From Bacillota bacterium (GTDB lineage Bacteria; Bacillota; Clostridia; Acetivibrionales; Acetivibrionaceae), in assembly GCA_023398495.1 (NCBI GenBank), contig JAEWSG010000024.1:62001-126000 (forward strand): a DNA stretch of 64,000 bases, written 5' to 3'. Both the position numbers and the translations under genes were made by a program. Below, piece after piece: positions 25,252 to 33,974 of the stretch. The notes beneath the pieces are model-generated. The model did not search any database. It saw only the letters and a program-made list of their open reading frames with translations, and was not told where the DNA came from. Position 1 is the stretch's first letter, and every line of letters starts with the position of its first letter.

Positions 25252-26892
25252 CTATATCAAACTTTTGATTCTTTTCCGCATTCTTTCTTCACCCATAATC
25301 TGCTGAAGCTCCCATATGTCCGGTGAAGTACTGCGACCGACAAGGGCTATTCTTATAACAGTACTAACATCACCAACGTGGCCTTTGTACATTTCAGGAT
25401 TCTTCTTATAGTCCTTCGGTTTTGCTGCATATCCGTTTGATGTTGCTATTTCGGTTACTTTAGCAAACCATAGTGTCTGGTCATCACTGTGATTATAGGT
25501 CTCAAGATATGCTTTAAGAATCTTCTTGGCCTCTTCATCATCTATGTTTTCAGGATATTTATCAACAATTTTAAAATAGTCTTCAAAGAAATAACTTATA
25601 AACTCAAATATTTGCTCGCAATAAACCAGATCTTTACGCGGCTTATCAGAATTTCTGCCGACAGACAACAGTTTAATTACAGAATCTTTTTGATCTATCA
25701 ATAGGTTGATTATTTCTGTTTTATAATCCTTAGCCCATTTAAGCAGGAAATCATAAATTTCTTCTACAGGGATTTTTACCAGTACATTTTTGCTTATATC
25801 ATTAAGTTTGTTCAAATCAAACAGAGCCCCGGAATTGCTCATTTTCTCCAAAGTAAATTTAAAATCGAATATGCTGCTGTCCGGGTTCTCTATTCTCCAC
25901 TCTTCAAAGTTGGAATTTAGAATAGTCAAGAGGTATTCCCTGACTGTAGCAGGATGGTATCCCAATTTCATGTAATACTCTAATCCCAGTTCAGGATCTT
26001 TTCTCTTTGAAAGCTTTCTCTTAACTCCTTCATCAATCTTCATAAGATGAGCTGTATGACAGTATACTGGTAATTCCCAGCCCAATGTATTAAATAATTC
26101 GTAATGAATGGGCAAGGTTGAAAGCCATTCTTCACCTCTTATTACATGAGTAACTTTCATGAGATGATCATCCACAACATGGGCAAAATGGTATGTAGGT
26201 ATTCCGTTGGCTTTGAGAATAACCACGTCCTGATTGTTTTCGGGAATTGAAAGATGTCCCCTTATGGCATCCTCCAATTCGAAGTTTTTGTCGGGATTAC
26301 CCATAGATTTGAATCGAAGTACAAAACTTTTACCGTTTTCCAAATGCTTTTGAACATCTTCAAGAGGTAAATCCCTATACTTGGCCCATTTGCCGTAGTA
26401 ACCGGTGTTTACCTTCTCGGCTTCCTGTTGTTTCCTTATTTCCTCGAGTTCTTCTTCAGAACAGAAGCATGGATAAGCTCTTCCGCTTTCAACCAGATAT
26501 TTTGCAACAGTCTGATAGATTTCACCGCGGTTGCTTTGGTAATATGGTCCGTAGTTTCCGATTTCTTCGTTAATTCCTGCACCTTCGTCAAACTTTAAAC
26601 CAAAGTACTCTAGGGAGGAAATAATGAGTTCTACTGCTCCTTCAACTTTTCTTTTCTCATCAGTGTCTTCTATACGTAGCATAAATACGCCATTGCTTTG
26701 ATGAGCCAAGCGTTCATCAACGAAAGCTCCATAAAGATTGCCCAAGTGAATAAAACCTGTTGGGCTTGGTGCAAGTCTGGTGACTTTTGCTCCTTCACTT
26801 AGGTTTCTATTTGGAAATACAGTTTGTTCATAATATTCTATAGATCTTGTGATGTTTGGAAAAAGCAAATCGGCTAATTTCTTGCAATCCAT
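25252..26892 (-). CDS. gltX: Glutamate--tRNA ligase
   Basis: A 546-residue class I aminoacyl-tRNA synthetase that charges tRNA with glutamate. The ATP-site motifs are RLAPSPTGFIHLGN near residue 45 (the HIGH equivalent is HLGN) and KRKLSKRKDP near residue 290 (the KMSKS equivalent). FMLRIEDTDEKR is the usual Glu-binding block. The N-terminal extension before the Rossmann fold and the overall length are longer than the typical 485-residue GluRS, as in a clostridial subgroup. Whether it also charges tRNA-Gln (non-discriminating, needing GatCAB) cannot be judged. I see no T-box specifier or AGGGTGGNACCGCG element upstream, only a plain hairpin at 26926-26966. Confidence 0.93.
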   Translation of the reverse strand: MDCKKLADLLFPNITRSIEYYEQTVFPNRNLSEGAKVTRLAPSPTGFIHLGNLYGAFVDERLAHQSNGVFMLRIEDTDEKRKVEGAVELIISSLEYFGLKFDEGAGINEEIGNYGPYYQSNRGEIYQTVAKYLVESGRAYPCFCSEEELEEIRKQQEAEKVNTGYYGKWAKYRDLPLEDVQKHLENGKSFVLRFKSMGNPDKNFELEDAIRGHLSIPENNQDVVILKANGIPTYHFAHVVDDHLMKVTHVIRGEEWLSTLPIHYELFNTLGWELPVYCHTAHLMKIDEGVKRKLSKRKDPELGLEYYMKLGYHPATVREYLLTILNSNFEEWRIENPDSSIFDFKFTLEKMSNSGALFDLNKLNDISKNVLVKIPVEEIYDFLLKWAKDYKTEIINLLIDQKDSVIKLLSVGRNSDKPRKDLVYCEQIFEFISYFFEDYFKIVDKYPENIDDEEAKKILKAYLETYNHSDDQTLWFAKVTEIATSNGYAAKPKDYKKNPEMYKGHVGDVSTVIRIALVGRSTSPDIWELQQIMGEERMRKRIKSLI

Positions 26893-26925
26893 GATTATTC
26901 CCCATTTCTTAATAATTATAATTAA

Positions 26926-26966
26926 AGACGGTCTCCTTTGTTTTCTAACAAAAAACCGTCTCCTTC
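26926..26966. other. Hairpin upstream of gltX
   Basis: GACGGT and ACCGTC arms (near 26928-26933 and 26955-26960), with partly pairing TTTGTT/AACAAA inside, lie 30-75 bases upstream of the gltX start. On the - strand it is followed by TTTAA, so it could work as an attenuator or as the end of an upstream transcript. The rest of the 26893-27277 gap shows an 11-bp inverted repeat (TTTTGGGGAAA at 27031, TTTCCCCAAAA at 27105) and nothing else that I recognise. Confidence 0.45.
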
Positions 26967-27277
26967 GTTTTTGTTACTCGCTCTAAACCTAACCTCAATT
27001 TCCACTTCGAGAGTAGGGCATTTTGGGGAAATTAAGTACTGGTTCATATTTACATCTGAATATTATACACCTTAGAGATGAATTAATCAACAGAAAAGTT
27101 GTTTTCCCCAAAAATTGTATGATTAGGGAAGAATAGTATAAAAGGCTGCAAAAGCATTGTGGCAGATAAAATATTAATGTACAATTATATTATTTTCTGG
27201 TATTTTTTGTTCCGCAGGTACTTGACTGTCACCTTAGGGAATACGTTAAACTTAATCATAAGGAGGTGGCTGCAGTA

Positions 27278-28147
27278 ATGCAAATTAATGAAATCTGCAA
27301 ACGAACAGGATTAACCAAGAAGGCAATAGAATACTACCAAGAAAAGGGTCTGGTTTTGCCTTTAACTAAAGAAAATGGATACAGGGAATTCACAGAAGAT
27401 GATCTTGGTAATTTGAGTACCATTGCCTTGTTAAGAAGGCTTGGGTTAAATATCGATGAAATTAAACAAGCACTTGGAAGCAAAGACAAAGACAAAGTTT
27501 TGATGAAGATTAAGAAAGCTAAGCAAATCAAGGCCAAGGCAGAGGTGGCTAGGGCAGATTTAATTGAACAACTGGTACGGGGAAAAAGTATGGAGGATAT
27601 ACAGGGAAAGCTTGATTTACTGGATCAACAAATAACCATTAAGGAGAAATTGCTGATGGCTTTTCCAGGGTATATTGGCCGTTACTTCAGTTTTCATTTT
27701 GGACAGTTTCTTAATGAACCAATAAAATCAGATGAACAAAAAAGGATGTACAACATAATTATTGATTTTTTAGATAATATGGAATCAATTGAAATCCCTG
27801 AGGAGCTAAAACTTCTATTTGAGGAGGCTGACTTAAGTATGGATGATGAGGGCCTTGAAAGTATGAGTATAAATATGCAAGATGTTTATAGAGACTTTGA
27901 GTTATACTGGGAAAAAAATAAGGAGGTTATTACTAAGTACGCTGAGTTTAAAAAATCCAATGAATACCCGAACTCCATTATGGCTAAATTTATGAATTTG
28001 TTCCGGAAGTTTGGAGAAACAAGCGGATACTATGAAGTATTCATTCCTGCAATGCGAAAGTTAAGTCCGGAATATGATTGTTATTATGTTAATATGCTCA
28101 AAGCTAGTGAAAAACTGCTTCAGAAGCTTCCTGGCAGTGATATTTGA
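27278..28147 (+). CDS. MerR-family transcriptional regulator
   Basis: A 289-residue protein starting at ATG 27278, eleven bases after AGGAGG; an in-frame GTG at 27266 overlaps the ribosome site and is unlikely. Residues 1-70 are a MerR-type winged HTH: INEICKRTGLTKKAIEYYQE, GLVLPLTKENGYREFTEDDL and LRRLGLNIDEIKQAL. A coiled segment follows, then about 180 residues of helical effector region without the Cys clusters of metal-sensing MerR proteins, so a small-molecule or protein signal is more likely. It stands alone between divergent gltX and the dockerin gene, and no target is obvious. A homodimer acting on a palindromic promoter spacer is expected from the family. Confidence 0.85.
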   Translation: MQINEICKRTGLTKKAIEYYQEKGLVLPLTKENGYREFTEDDLGNLSTIALLRRLGLNIDEIKQALGSKDKDKVLMKIKKAKQIKAKAEVARADLIEQLVRGKSMEDIQGKLDLLDQQITIKEKLLMAFPGYIGRYFSFHFGQFLNEPIKSDEQKRMYNIIIDFLDNMESIEIPEELKLLFEEADLSMDDEGLESMSINMQDVYRDFELYWEKNKEVITKYAEFKKSNEYPNSIMAKFMNLFRKFGETSGYYEVFIPAMRKLSPEYDCYYVNMLKASEKLLQKLPGSDI

Positions 28148-28399
28148 CATGATGTGACTGCTTTTGAAACTAAAAATAGTTTTTAAACATATGTACTTAC
28201 TGGTAATTTATTTCTATTAATGATAAAATGTTTGTATAAGTTATAGTGAATTCAATAAGTATTTTGCATTCAGGTACATCGAAAAATCAGGTACAAATTC
28301 TCTCCAGCTATTTTCGAACTAATATATTTTAATGATAAAAACAATTAATTATTTTATTATTTTACTTATATTATATTTATAAAAGGGGAGTTAATTATT

Positions 28400-29707
28400 G
28401 TGAAACGTATATTTATGATTTGTCTAATGGTCTGGGTTTTTACTGTTTCATGCTGCAATGTTTATGCTTTGACACCTGCGCCGATTATATCTGGTACCAT
28501 ATTTTTACCGGATGGAAAGGTGGCACCGGAAGGCGGTATTAAGCTGAAAGTAATTGCAGAATCCTCAAGTTCTGTATCTGCCCATGAATATCTTATTAAA
28601 GAAGGTAAAAGCAGCACAGACTATTGTTTGAGTATTTTGTCTCTTGGTAACGGATATGTGGTCAGGTGTGAATTAATGGAACCAGTTGAAGGGTATTATA
28701 ATGTAAGTTACTACACCGGAGAAAAACAGGAGCCGTTCGAATATTTTGCTGAAACACTGACCAGATACGAAAACTATTCGGATATAGATATTACGTTGGT
28801 AGAGAGCAGAAAAGTAACAGGAACTATACTACTTCCTGATGGATTGACTACTCAAATTGACTCGACAGTAACAGTAAATGTTACGGCACAAAGCGATCCC
28901 TATATAGTGTTTGATGCTGATCCAATGAGACATTTATATTTTTCTGAGAAAGCCAATGCGATTATTAAAGAAGGTGAAAACAGTGGAGTATTTGAGATAA
29001 ACCTTCCTTTATATTCTTCCGGGTACTACTTTAATTATAATACTAATGAATATATTTCCGGTATATGTCCGGCATCACACAAACTTGGTGCTAGAACGAA
29101 GATACTTAGTGATACCGATATAAAGCTGACGCTGGACAAAGGAAATATAATTAAAGGAAAAGTTAGTCTCCCATATGGTGAAGTTGCAGGTGTTGATGGT
29201 TGTTTTGTAAGTGTAGCTGCATTATACTATACAACACATATTACAATTGCAGGGCCTACTGAATTCGAGAATTATTTAGAAAATTATGTATTAATTCCAG
29301 AGGGAGCTAATTCTGCTAATTATGAGATCACTGTTTATCCCGAATATTCTGAATATTGCGTGCTCTATAGCATACGAGAAAACAATTATATCGTTAAGGG
29401 ATACTATTCGCCAACTGGAACGGTAGCTTTGCTTCAACGAGGAATTTGTACAATAGATGTCAACAGTGATGTGGACAATATTGATCTGAACATATTAACA
29501 CTATATGGAGATGTAAATAATGATGACAAAATAAATTCTATAGACTTGGCAAAACTAAGAGCTTATTTATTAGGGCAAACAGGTGCAAATCAAATCAACC
29601 TCAGGAATTCCGATCTTAACTTGGACGGAGTGGTTAATTCAATTGATTTTGCATGGCTATGGAAGTACCTTCTGGACAATAGTTTAAAACTGCCAGTTGT
29701 CAAATAA
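28400..29707 (+). CDS. Secreted dockerin protein with three beta-type repeats
   Basis: A 435-residue protein starting at GTG 28400, nine bases after AAAGGGGAG. The signal peptide is MKRIFMICLMVWVFTVSCCN, with cleavage near VYA. Three related modules of about 110-120 residues follow, each opening with a similar strand: ISGTIFLPDGKVAPEG (near 30), VTGTILLPDGLTTQI (near 140) and IKGKVSLPYGEVAGVDG (near 255). The last 65 residues are a type I dockerin with two calcium-binding F-hand repeats, GDVNNDDKINSIDLAKLRAY and SDLNLDGVVNSIDFAWLWKY. The dockerin would plug the protein into a cellulosome scaffoldin. No catalytic domain is visible; the repeats look like small beta-sandwich modules. Both repeats carry Ser-Ile at the recognition positions. 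Confidence 0.85.
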   Translation: MKRIFMICLMVWVFTVSCCNVYALTPAPIISGTIFLPDGKVAPEGGIKLKVIAESSSSVSAHEYLIKEGKSSTDYCLSILSLGNGYVVRCELMEPVEGYYNVSYYTGEKQEPFEYFAETLTRYENYSDIDITLVESRKVTGTILLPDGLTTQIDSTVTVNVTAQSDPYIVFDADPMRHLYFSEKANAIIKEGENSGVFEINLPLYSSGYYFNYNTNEYISGICPASHKLGARTKILSDTDIKLTLDKGNIIKGKVSLPYGEVAGVDGCFVSVAALYYTTHITIAGPTEFENYLENYVLIPEGANSANYEITVYPEYSEYCVLYSIRENNYIVKGYYSPTGTVALLQRGICTIDVNSDVDNIDLNILTLYGDVNNDDKINSIDLAKLRAYLLGQTGANQINLRNSDLNLDGVVNSIDFAWLWKYLLDNSLKLPVVK

Positions 29708-29808
29708 ACTTGGTGTTATTGGTGCATGTAATAAATGTGAAGAAAAATATACACCCAGGTGTTATGGGCGATGTTGTTCAAAAAGTTGAAAATTTGTAAA
29801 GAATTAAG

Positions 29809-29836
29809 GGGTGCTACCATCTGTAGCACCCTTTTT
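29809..29836. terminator. Terminator after the dockerin gene
   Basis: GGGTGCTAC (29809-29817) pairs with GTAGCACCC (29823-29831), followed by TTTTT. It lies 100 bases after the dockerin stop and 25 bases beyond the end of mutS2 on the other strand, so it can serve both. Confidence 0.85.
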
Positions 29837-29860
29837 AATGAGATGTAAGTTATTTTTTCG

Positions 29861-31771
29861 TTATTCATTAATAATTATATTGGGGTCATGTTTGCGTTCC
29901 ATATCATGCTTTTTCTTTCGGTTCTCCACCGATTCAAAGATTATGGAAAAATCATAGTCTTCAGGATATAGCTCGCTTGCAGGTACATGAAGTTTTAACC
30001 TTTTGTGGTTTATAAGAAGCTTTTTGTTTTTAATCTGTACACCTATATTACCTTTTTCATCGGCTTTCTGATATACAATTCCAACGTTTTTCTGAGGGTA
30101 AACCATGACACTGTCACCGATGTTAAACTTCATACTCCTTGGAGTGTCGTTGACTTTTCTTGTTTCCTGCTTTTTTACTCTTTGAGGGGCTTGCGCATTT
30201 TGTACAACCCCCTGTGAGGTAGGCAGATTGTCGGAAATGTTGATTTTACTGCCATAGGCAGCCATACTGGCTCTTTGAATCATTTTTTCAGGAAGTCCCA
30301 AACGTCTTGCTATATATAAGGCACAACTTTCACCGGCTTCTCCTATTACCAATTGGTACAAAGGCAAAAGGCTTTGCCTGTCAAAGGCCATCCTGGCGTT
30401 GATTAAACCCGGTGTGGATTTTGCATAATCCTTTATTTCAGGGTAATGGGTGGTTGCAACAAAGAGGCAGTTTTTACCTGCCAATTCTTCTAAGATTGCA
30501 ATTGCCAAGCCCATTCCTTCGGCAGGATCAGTTCCCGACCCTAGTTCATCAAGTAAAACCAGAGATTGTTCATCAGTAAGCCGAAGTATTTGAATAATAT
30601 TTATCAGGTGTGATGAAAAGGTAGACAAATTTTCCGTTATACTTTGTCCATCACCTATATCGCACAAAACATAATTATTCATTGAAAAACAACCAGCCTG
30701 CGCAGGAACATGCAGCCCGCTTTGTGCCATCAGCGACAGTAAACCTATTGTCTTAAGTGCAACAGTCTTTCCGCCTGTATTCGGACCGGTGATAATTACG
30801 CCTTTGGTAGCACCGCCGATTTCAAAGTCAAGGGGAACTACGGTGTCTGATTTCAATAGGGGATGCCGTCCGGCCTTGATTTTAATTTCCCTCTCACAAG
30901 ATACAGGTAAGGGAACTGCTTTCATTGATATACTAAGCTTTGCTTTTGCAAATATAAAATCCAGGATTTCCATTGCTTCAATATTTATTTTTATAGTAGT
31001 AAGGTGTTCTTCTACAAGGGCTGTCAACATATATAGAATACGCCTTACTTCATTTTCTTCTTCTATGTGCAACAGAGCTATTTCCTCATGCAGTTTTCTT
31101 GCAGCAGAGGGTTCAATAAAATAAGTGCCCCCGCTTTGTGAAACATCTATGACTGTGCCGTTTACCAGGTTTTTGTATTCTCTTTTTACCGGCAGGGTAT
31201 AATGCCCATTTCGTATTGAAACAAAACCTTCAGAAAACCAGTTTTTATTATTGCGAAGCAGCTGATCAAGTTTCGATTTAACCTGCATTCCTGCATTGGC
31301 GATTTTCCTCCGGATATCGGCCAGCTGAGGAGAAGCTTTGTCATCAAGCTGACTGCCGCGTATAGTGCGGTTTATTTCATCCTCAACATCTGATAAATCA
31401 TAAAGTGAATTGCCATATGATGCAACTGATGTAGAGGTGTTTTCCGCTTTCTTCAGGTAGTTTTTTAACCTTCTGCAGGCAGTAAGAAATTGTGCAATGC
31501 TTCCTAATTGATCTGGCATAAGAAGTGTTCCTTTGCCCAATAAAGTCAGAGATTTATCCAGATCGTTCATGACTGACAGCGGAGGTGTTCCATATTGTTC
31601 GATAATCAACTTTGCTTCAGTTGTTTCATTTAAGTGTCTTGACACTTCGCTTTCGGACAAATAGGGTTCAAGCATACGTATTTTTGCTTTTGCATTCTCA
31701 GACAAAGCATGTTCTTCAAGAAGGTTAAGAACTTTATTAAATTCCAAGGTGCTAAACATTTTTTTCATCAT
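29861..31771 (-). CDS. mutS2: MutS2-family ATPase lacking the Smr nuclease domain
   Basis: About 636 residues. I start at ATG 31771, ten bases after GGAGG, rather than at an upstream TTG. N-terminal helical clamp regions lead to a MutS ATPase core: Walker A GPNTGGKTV near residue 335, Walker B LVLLDELGSGTDPAEG near residue 412, and STFSSHL between them. A KOW-like segment follows (FNIGDSVMVYPQKNVGIVY). Ordinary MutS2 proteins are about 785 residues and end in an Smr endonuclease domain. Here the protein stops after ENRKKKHDMERKHDP, just where Smr would begin. Such Smr-less homologues exist in clostridia, so this may be a paralogue rather than a broken gene. Roles known for MutS2 are suppression of recombination and rescue of collided ribosomes. 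Without Smr, only the ATPase/clamp part remains. Confidence 0.85.
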   Translation of the reverse strand: MMKKMFSTLEFNKVLNLLEEHALSENAKAKIRMLEPYLSESEVSRHLNETTEAKLIIEQYGTPPLSVMNDLDKSLTLLGKGTLLMPDQLGSIAQFLTACRRLKNYLKKAENTSTSVASYGNSLYDLSDVEDEINRTIRGSQLDDKASPQLADIRRKIANAGMQVKSKLDQLLRNNKNWFSEGFVSIRNGHYTLPVKREYKNLVNGTVIDVSQSGGTYFIEPSAARKLHEEIALLHIEEENEVRRILYMLTALVEEHLTTIKINIEAMEILDFIFAKAKLSISMKAVPLPVSCEREIKIKAGRHPLLKSDTVVPLDFEIGGATKGVIITGPNTGGKTVALKTIGLLSLMAQSGLHVPAQAGCFSMNNYVLCDIGDGQSITENLSTFSSHLINIIQILRLTDEQSLVLLDELGSGTDPAEGMGLAIAILEELAGKNCLFVATTHYPEIKDYAKSTPGLINARMAFDRQSLLPLYQLVIGEAGESCALYIARRLGLPEKMIQRASMAAYGSKINISDNLPTSQGVVQNAQAPQRVKKQETRKVNDTPRSMKFNIGDSVMVYPQKNVGIVYQKADEKGNIGVQIKNKKLLINHKRLKLHVPASELYPEDYDFSIIFESVENRKKKHDMERKHDPNIIINE

Positions 31772-31851
31772 ATTTATTATTCCTCCCAAGAATGATTAGA
31801 AATTTTGGGGACACGGCCCCCGCTTTATTTCAGGACATTATGTGTAATTTC

Positions 31852-32169
31852 CAAAAATAAACCCGCAGAAGACATACCTTGCCTGTAAGGCAGAGTGCTT
31901 CTGCGGGTTCAGATAAATAATTGTATTTATACGAAAATAAAATAGCCCGACAAACCTACCTTGTCGCGCCATACGTCCTTCATTCACATATAAAACAAAT
32001 GCAATCGGAATGATTATTTGAAGCAGTCTGTAAGGTAATGCCTTATTCAGGACACAATAAATAAACAGGAAATTACCGGTTAAACTTGCGTCCTCTCAAC
32101 TTATTTAGTTGAAAATCACCTTTACAGAACTTACCGACATCAAAACCATCCTTTAATTTGTCATTATAT
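31852..32169 (-). ncRNA. Probable stand-alone structured RNA, class not identified
   Basis: On the - strand a promoter is visible: TTGACT (32203-32198), 17 bases, then TAATTT (32180-32175). About 315 bases later comes a strong terminator: a 12-bp stem AACCCGCAGAAG/CTTCTGCGGGTT (31910-31861) enclosing a TGCCT/AGGCA hairpin and followed by TTTATTTTTGG. Between them no open frame stands out, but several hairpins do: TCAACT/AGTTGA, GGTAAT/ATTACC and CGACAA/TTGTCG. These features fit an independently transcribed structured RNA of about 300 nt. Candidate classes are abundant clostridial RNAs such as raiA or 6S type, but I cannot match a consensus from memory. Confidence 0.6.
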
Positions 32170-32234
32170 ATTTAAATTATCATATTAAGTATGGTAAGTC
32201 AAGGTTACAATTTTACTGGGCGAATATTTAATAG

Positions 32235-32400
32235 TGCACCATATTATGGAAAGGGCATTGCGTAGAGGCTATAGAGAATGTGAACGAAGCGAAGGAAAAG
32301 TCGAATCACTTTTCTTCGCGAAGCGAGTTTGATTCGACCCGTAGCGAGTTTTACATTCTCTTAGGCTCGAAGCTTAAGTCCTTGGAATAATATGGTGCAC
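32235..32400. mobile_element. MITE-like 166-bp nested inverted repeat
   Basis: A perfect 14-bp terminal inverted repeat, GTGCACCATATTAT at 32235-32248 and its complement at 32387-32400, bounds a non-coding element with further nested arms: GAGAATGT/ACATTCTC (32275, 32353) and GTCGAATCA/TGATTCGAC (32301, 32331). It could fold into one long hairpin. Sixteen-base direct repeats (ATTTTACTGGGCGAAT at 32211, one mismatch at 32419) flank it, outside small spacers. No coding content. It resembles a miniature inverted-repeat transposable element or a RAYT/REP-type element. Confidence 0.7.
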
Positions 32401-32471
32401 GAAAAATAAATGTACCCCATTTTACTGGGTGAATTTATATTGAAACTAGTTTTTTTTGAAATTATATGTGG

Positions 32472-32477
32472 TATAAT
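32472..32477 (+). promoter_or_regulatory. Extended -10 promoter of the class III aminotransferase gene
   Basis: TGGTATAAT (TATAAT at 32472-32477) has the extended -10 form. No good -35 lies 17 bases upstream, as expected when TGn is present. It is 38 bases before the chosen ATG at 32515, which supports that start over upstream in-frame ATGs. Confidence 0.6.
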
Positions 32478-32514
32478 GGTGTTTAAATTATTGATAAAGG
32501 AGTGTTATTACCAT

Positions 32515-33720
32515 ATGAATGCTACTAATACTGATACTATTGAATTGATAAAAAAAGCAGAGAAATCTCTGATGTATATTACCAACAGGCCGGAAATTGT
32601 ATTTACAAAAGGCGAAGGTTCATACTTGTGGGATAATGATGGAAATAGATACCTTGATATGATTGAGGGATGGGCGGTTTGTTGTTTAGGGCATTCTTCC
32701 CCTGTAATGGTAGATGCAATCCAAGAACAAGCTAAATTACTTATAAACCCTAGCCCTGCATATTACAATAAACCTGCAATTGAATTTGCAAACCTGCTTA
32801 CAGAAATATCTTGCTTAGATAAGGTTTTCTTTATCAATTCCGGTGCCGAGGCAAACGAGGGTGCTGTGAAACTTGCAAGGAAGTATGGACAGAAATATTT
32901 GAATGGGGCGAATGAAATTATTACTACATGGAATGGTTTTCATGGGAGAACACTAGCTATGATGGCAGCTTCCGGGAAAAAGAAATGGGAAAATCTTTTT
33001 GAGCCCAAACCCGAAGGATTTACAAAGGTTACGTATAATGATATTGAAGAATTAAAACAGACCATTTCTAAAAACACGTGTGCTATTATGCTTGAACTTG
33101 TTCAGGGAGAAGCAGGTGTAGTACCAGCTGATAAGACATATATCAAGCAAGTCAGAGAGCTATGTGATGAAAATAACATATTACTTATAATAGATGAGGT
33201 ACAAACAGGGCTTGGCAGACTTGGGCATATGTTTGCCTATGAGGCCTATGGAATAGAGCCGGATATAATGACCCTTGCGAAGGGAATTGGAGGTGGGTTC
33301 CCACTTTCAGCATTGCTTGCAAAGGATAAGGTATGTTGCTTTGAAGCTGGAGATCAAGGCGGTACATACGGTTCTACACCATTAGCTACAGCGGTAGGAA
33401 AAGCTGTGGTTGAGGAAATTATTAAGTCAGATCTGTGTAATAATGCAAAAACAATGGGAGAATATTTTATAGCTCAACTAACTAAATTGAAAGATAAGTA
33501 TTCTGTAATAAAGGAGATAAGAGGATGCGGAATGCTTCTTGCCATTGGGTTGCATAAGGAGGTCGCAAACCAGATAAAAGATGAATGCATGAGCAATTTC
33601 TTATTGGTGAATGCACCAAATGACAGTGCTATCAGATTTATGCCGGCCTTAAATGTATCAAGTTCCGAAATTGATGAGGCAATAAAGATTCTTGACAAGG
33701 CTTTAAGTCAAATATCTTAA
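32515..33720 (+). CDS. Class III aminotransferase (acetylornithine-aminotransferase-like)
   Basis: A 401-residue PLP enzyme. The start is ATG 32515, behind AAAGGAG and just downstream of a TATAAT promoter box; an in-frame start at 32410 would lie upstream of the promoter. Fold I class III signatures are FINSGAEANEGAVKLARK near residue 107, WNGFHGRTLAMM near 140, LIIDEVQTGLGRLG near 225, and the PLP lysine in TLAKGIGGGFPLSA near 253. The family transfers an amino group between acetylornithine, ornithine, GABA or related omega-amines and 2-oxoglutarate. Length and motifs are nearest ArgD. No arg genes are adjacent, so the substrate is open. The next gene encodes a class IV aminotransferase, an unusual pairing. 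Confidence 0.87.
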   Translation: MNATNTDTIELIKKAEKSLMYITNRPEIVFTKGEGSYLWDNDGNRYLDMIEGWAVCCLGHSSPVMVDAIQEQAKLLINPSPAYYNKPAIEFANLLTEISCLDKVFFINSGAEANEGAVKLARKYGQKYLNGANEIITTWNGFHGRTLAMMAASGKKKWENLFEPKPEGFTKVTYNDIEELKQTISKNTCAIMLELVQGEAGVVPADKTYIKQVRELCDENNILLIIDEVQTGLGRLGHMFAYEAYGIEPDIMTLAKGIGGGFPLSALLAKDKVCCFEAGDQGGTYGSTPLATAVGKAVVEEIIKSDLCNNAKTMGEYFIAQLTKLKDKYSVIKEIRGCGMLLAIGLHKEVANQIKDECMSNFLLVNAPNDSAIRFMPALNVSSSEIDEAIKILDKALSQIS

Positions 33721-33862
33721 AGTTCTGTTTGAATGAATATTAATTGTTAATGTATATATCGCTTCGAAATGCAAAGTACTATTTATTGAAGATAAAATAT
33801 ATAGCATATCGCAGCGGAAGCTGCAATCAAAGTATTGAGATTCCGTTGCGGTAAATAGATGA

Positions 33863-33957
33863 ACTATATCTTCTCAAAAAGTGTCTTATAACTCTTATGA
33901 TATAAGACTTTCAATATAAAAGTTTGCTAAAAAAACAAACTTTTTGAGAAGAATAGT
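33863..33957 (+). promoter_or_regulatory. Long hairpin leader before the class IV aminotransferase gene
   Basis: Bases 33863-33882 pair with 33939-33957 to give a 19-bp stem with one bulged A (core CTTCTCAAAAAGT/ACTTTTTGAGAAG). Inside are a perfect 8-bp hairpin GTCTTATA/TATAAGAC (33883-33890, 33901-33908) and an alternative GTTTG/CAAAC pairing that competes with the base of the large stem. The structure ends a few bases before the translation start, so it could control translation. It could also be a small repeat element. Confidence 0.55.
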
Positions 33958-33974
33958 ATATGGAGATGTTAGAC

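Noticed and set aside
26893..27100. T-box riboswitch upstream of gltX
   Set aside because: No AGGGTGGNACCGCG-type antiterminator element or specifier loop was found, only a plain hairpin.
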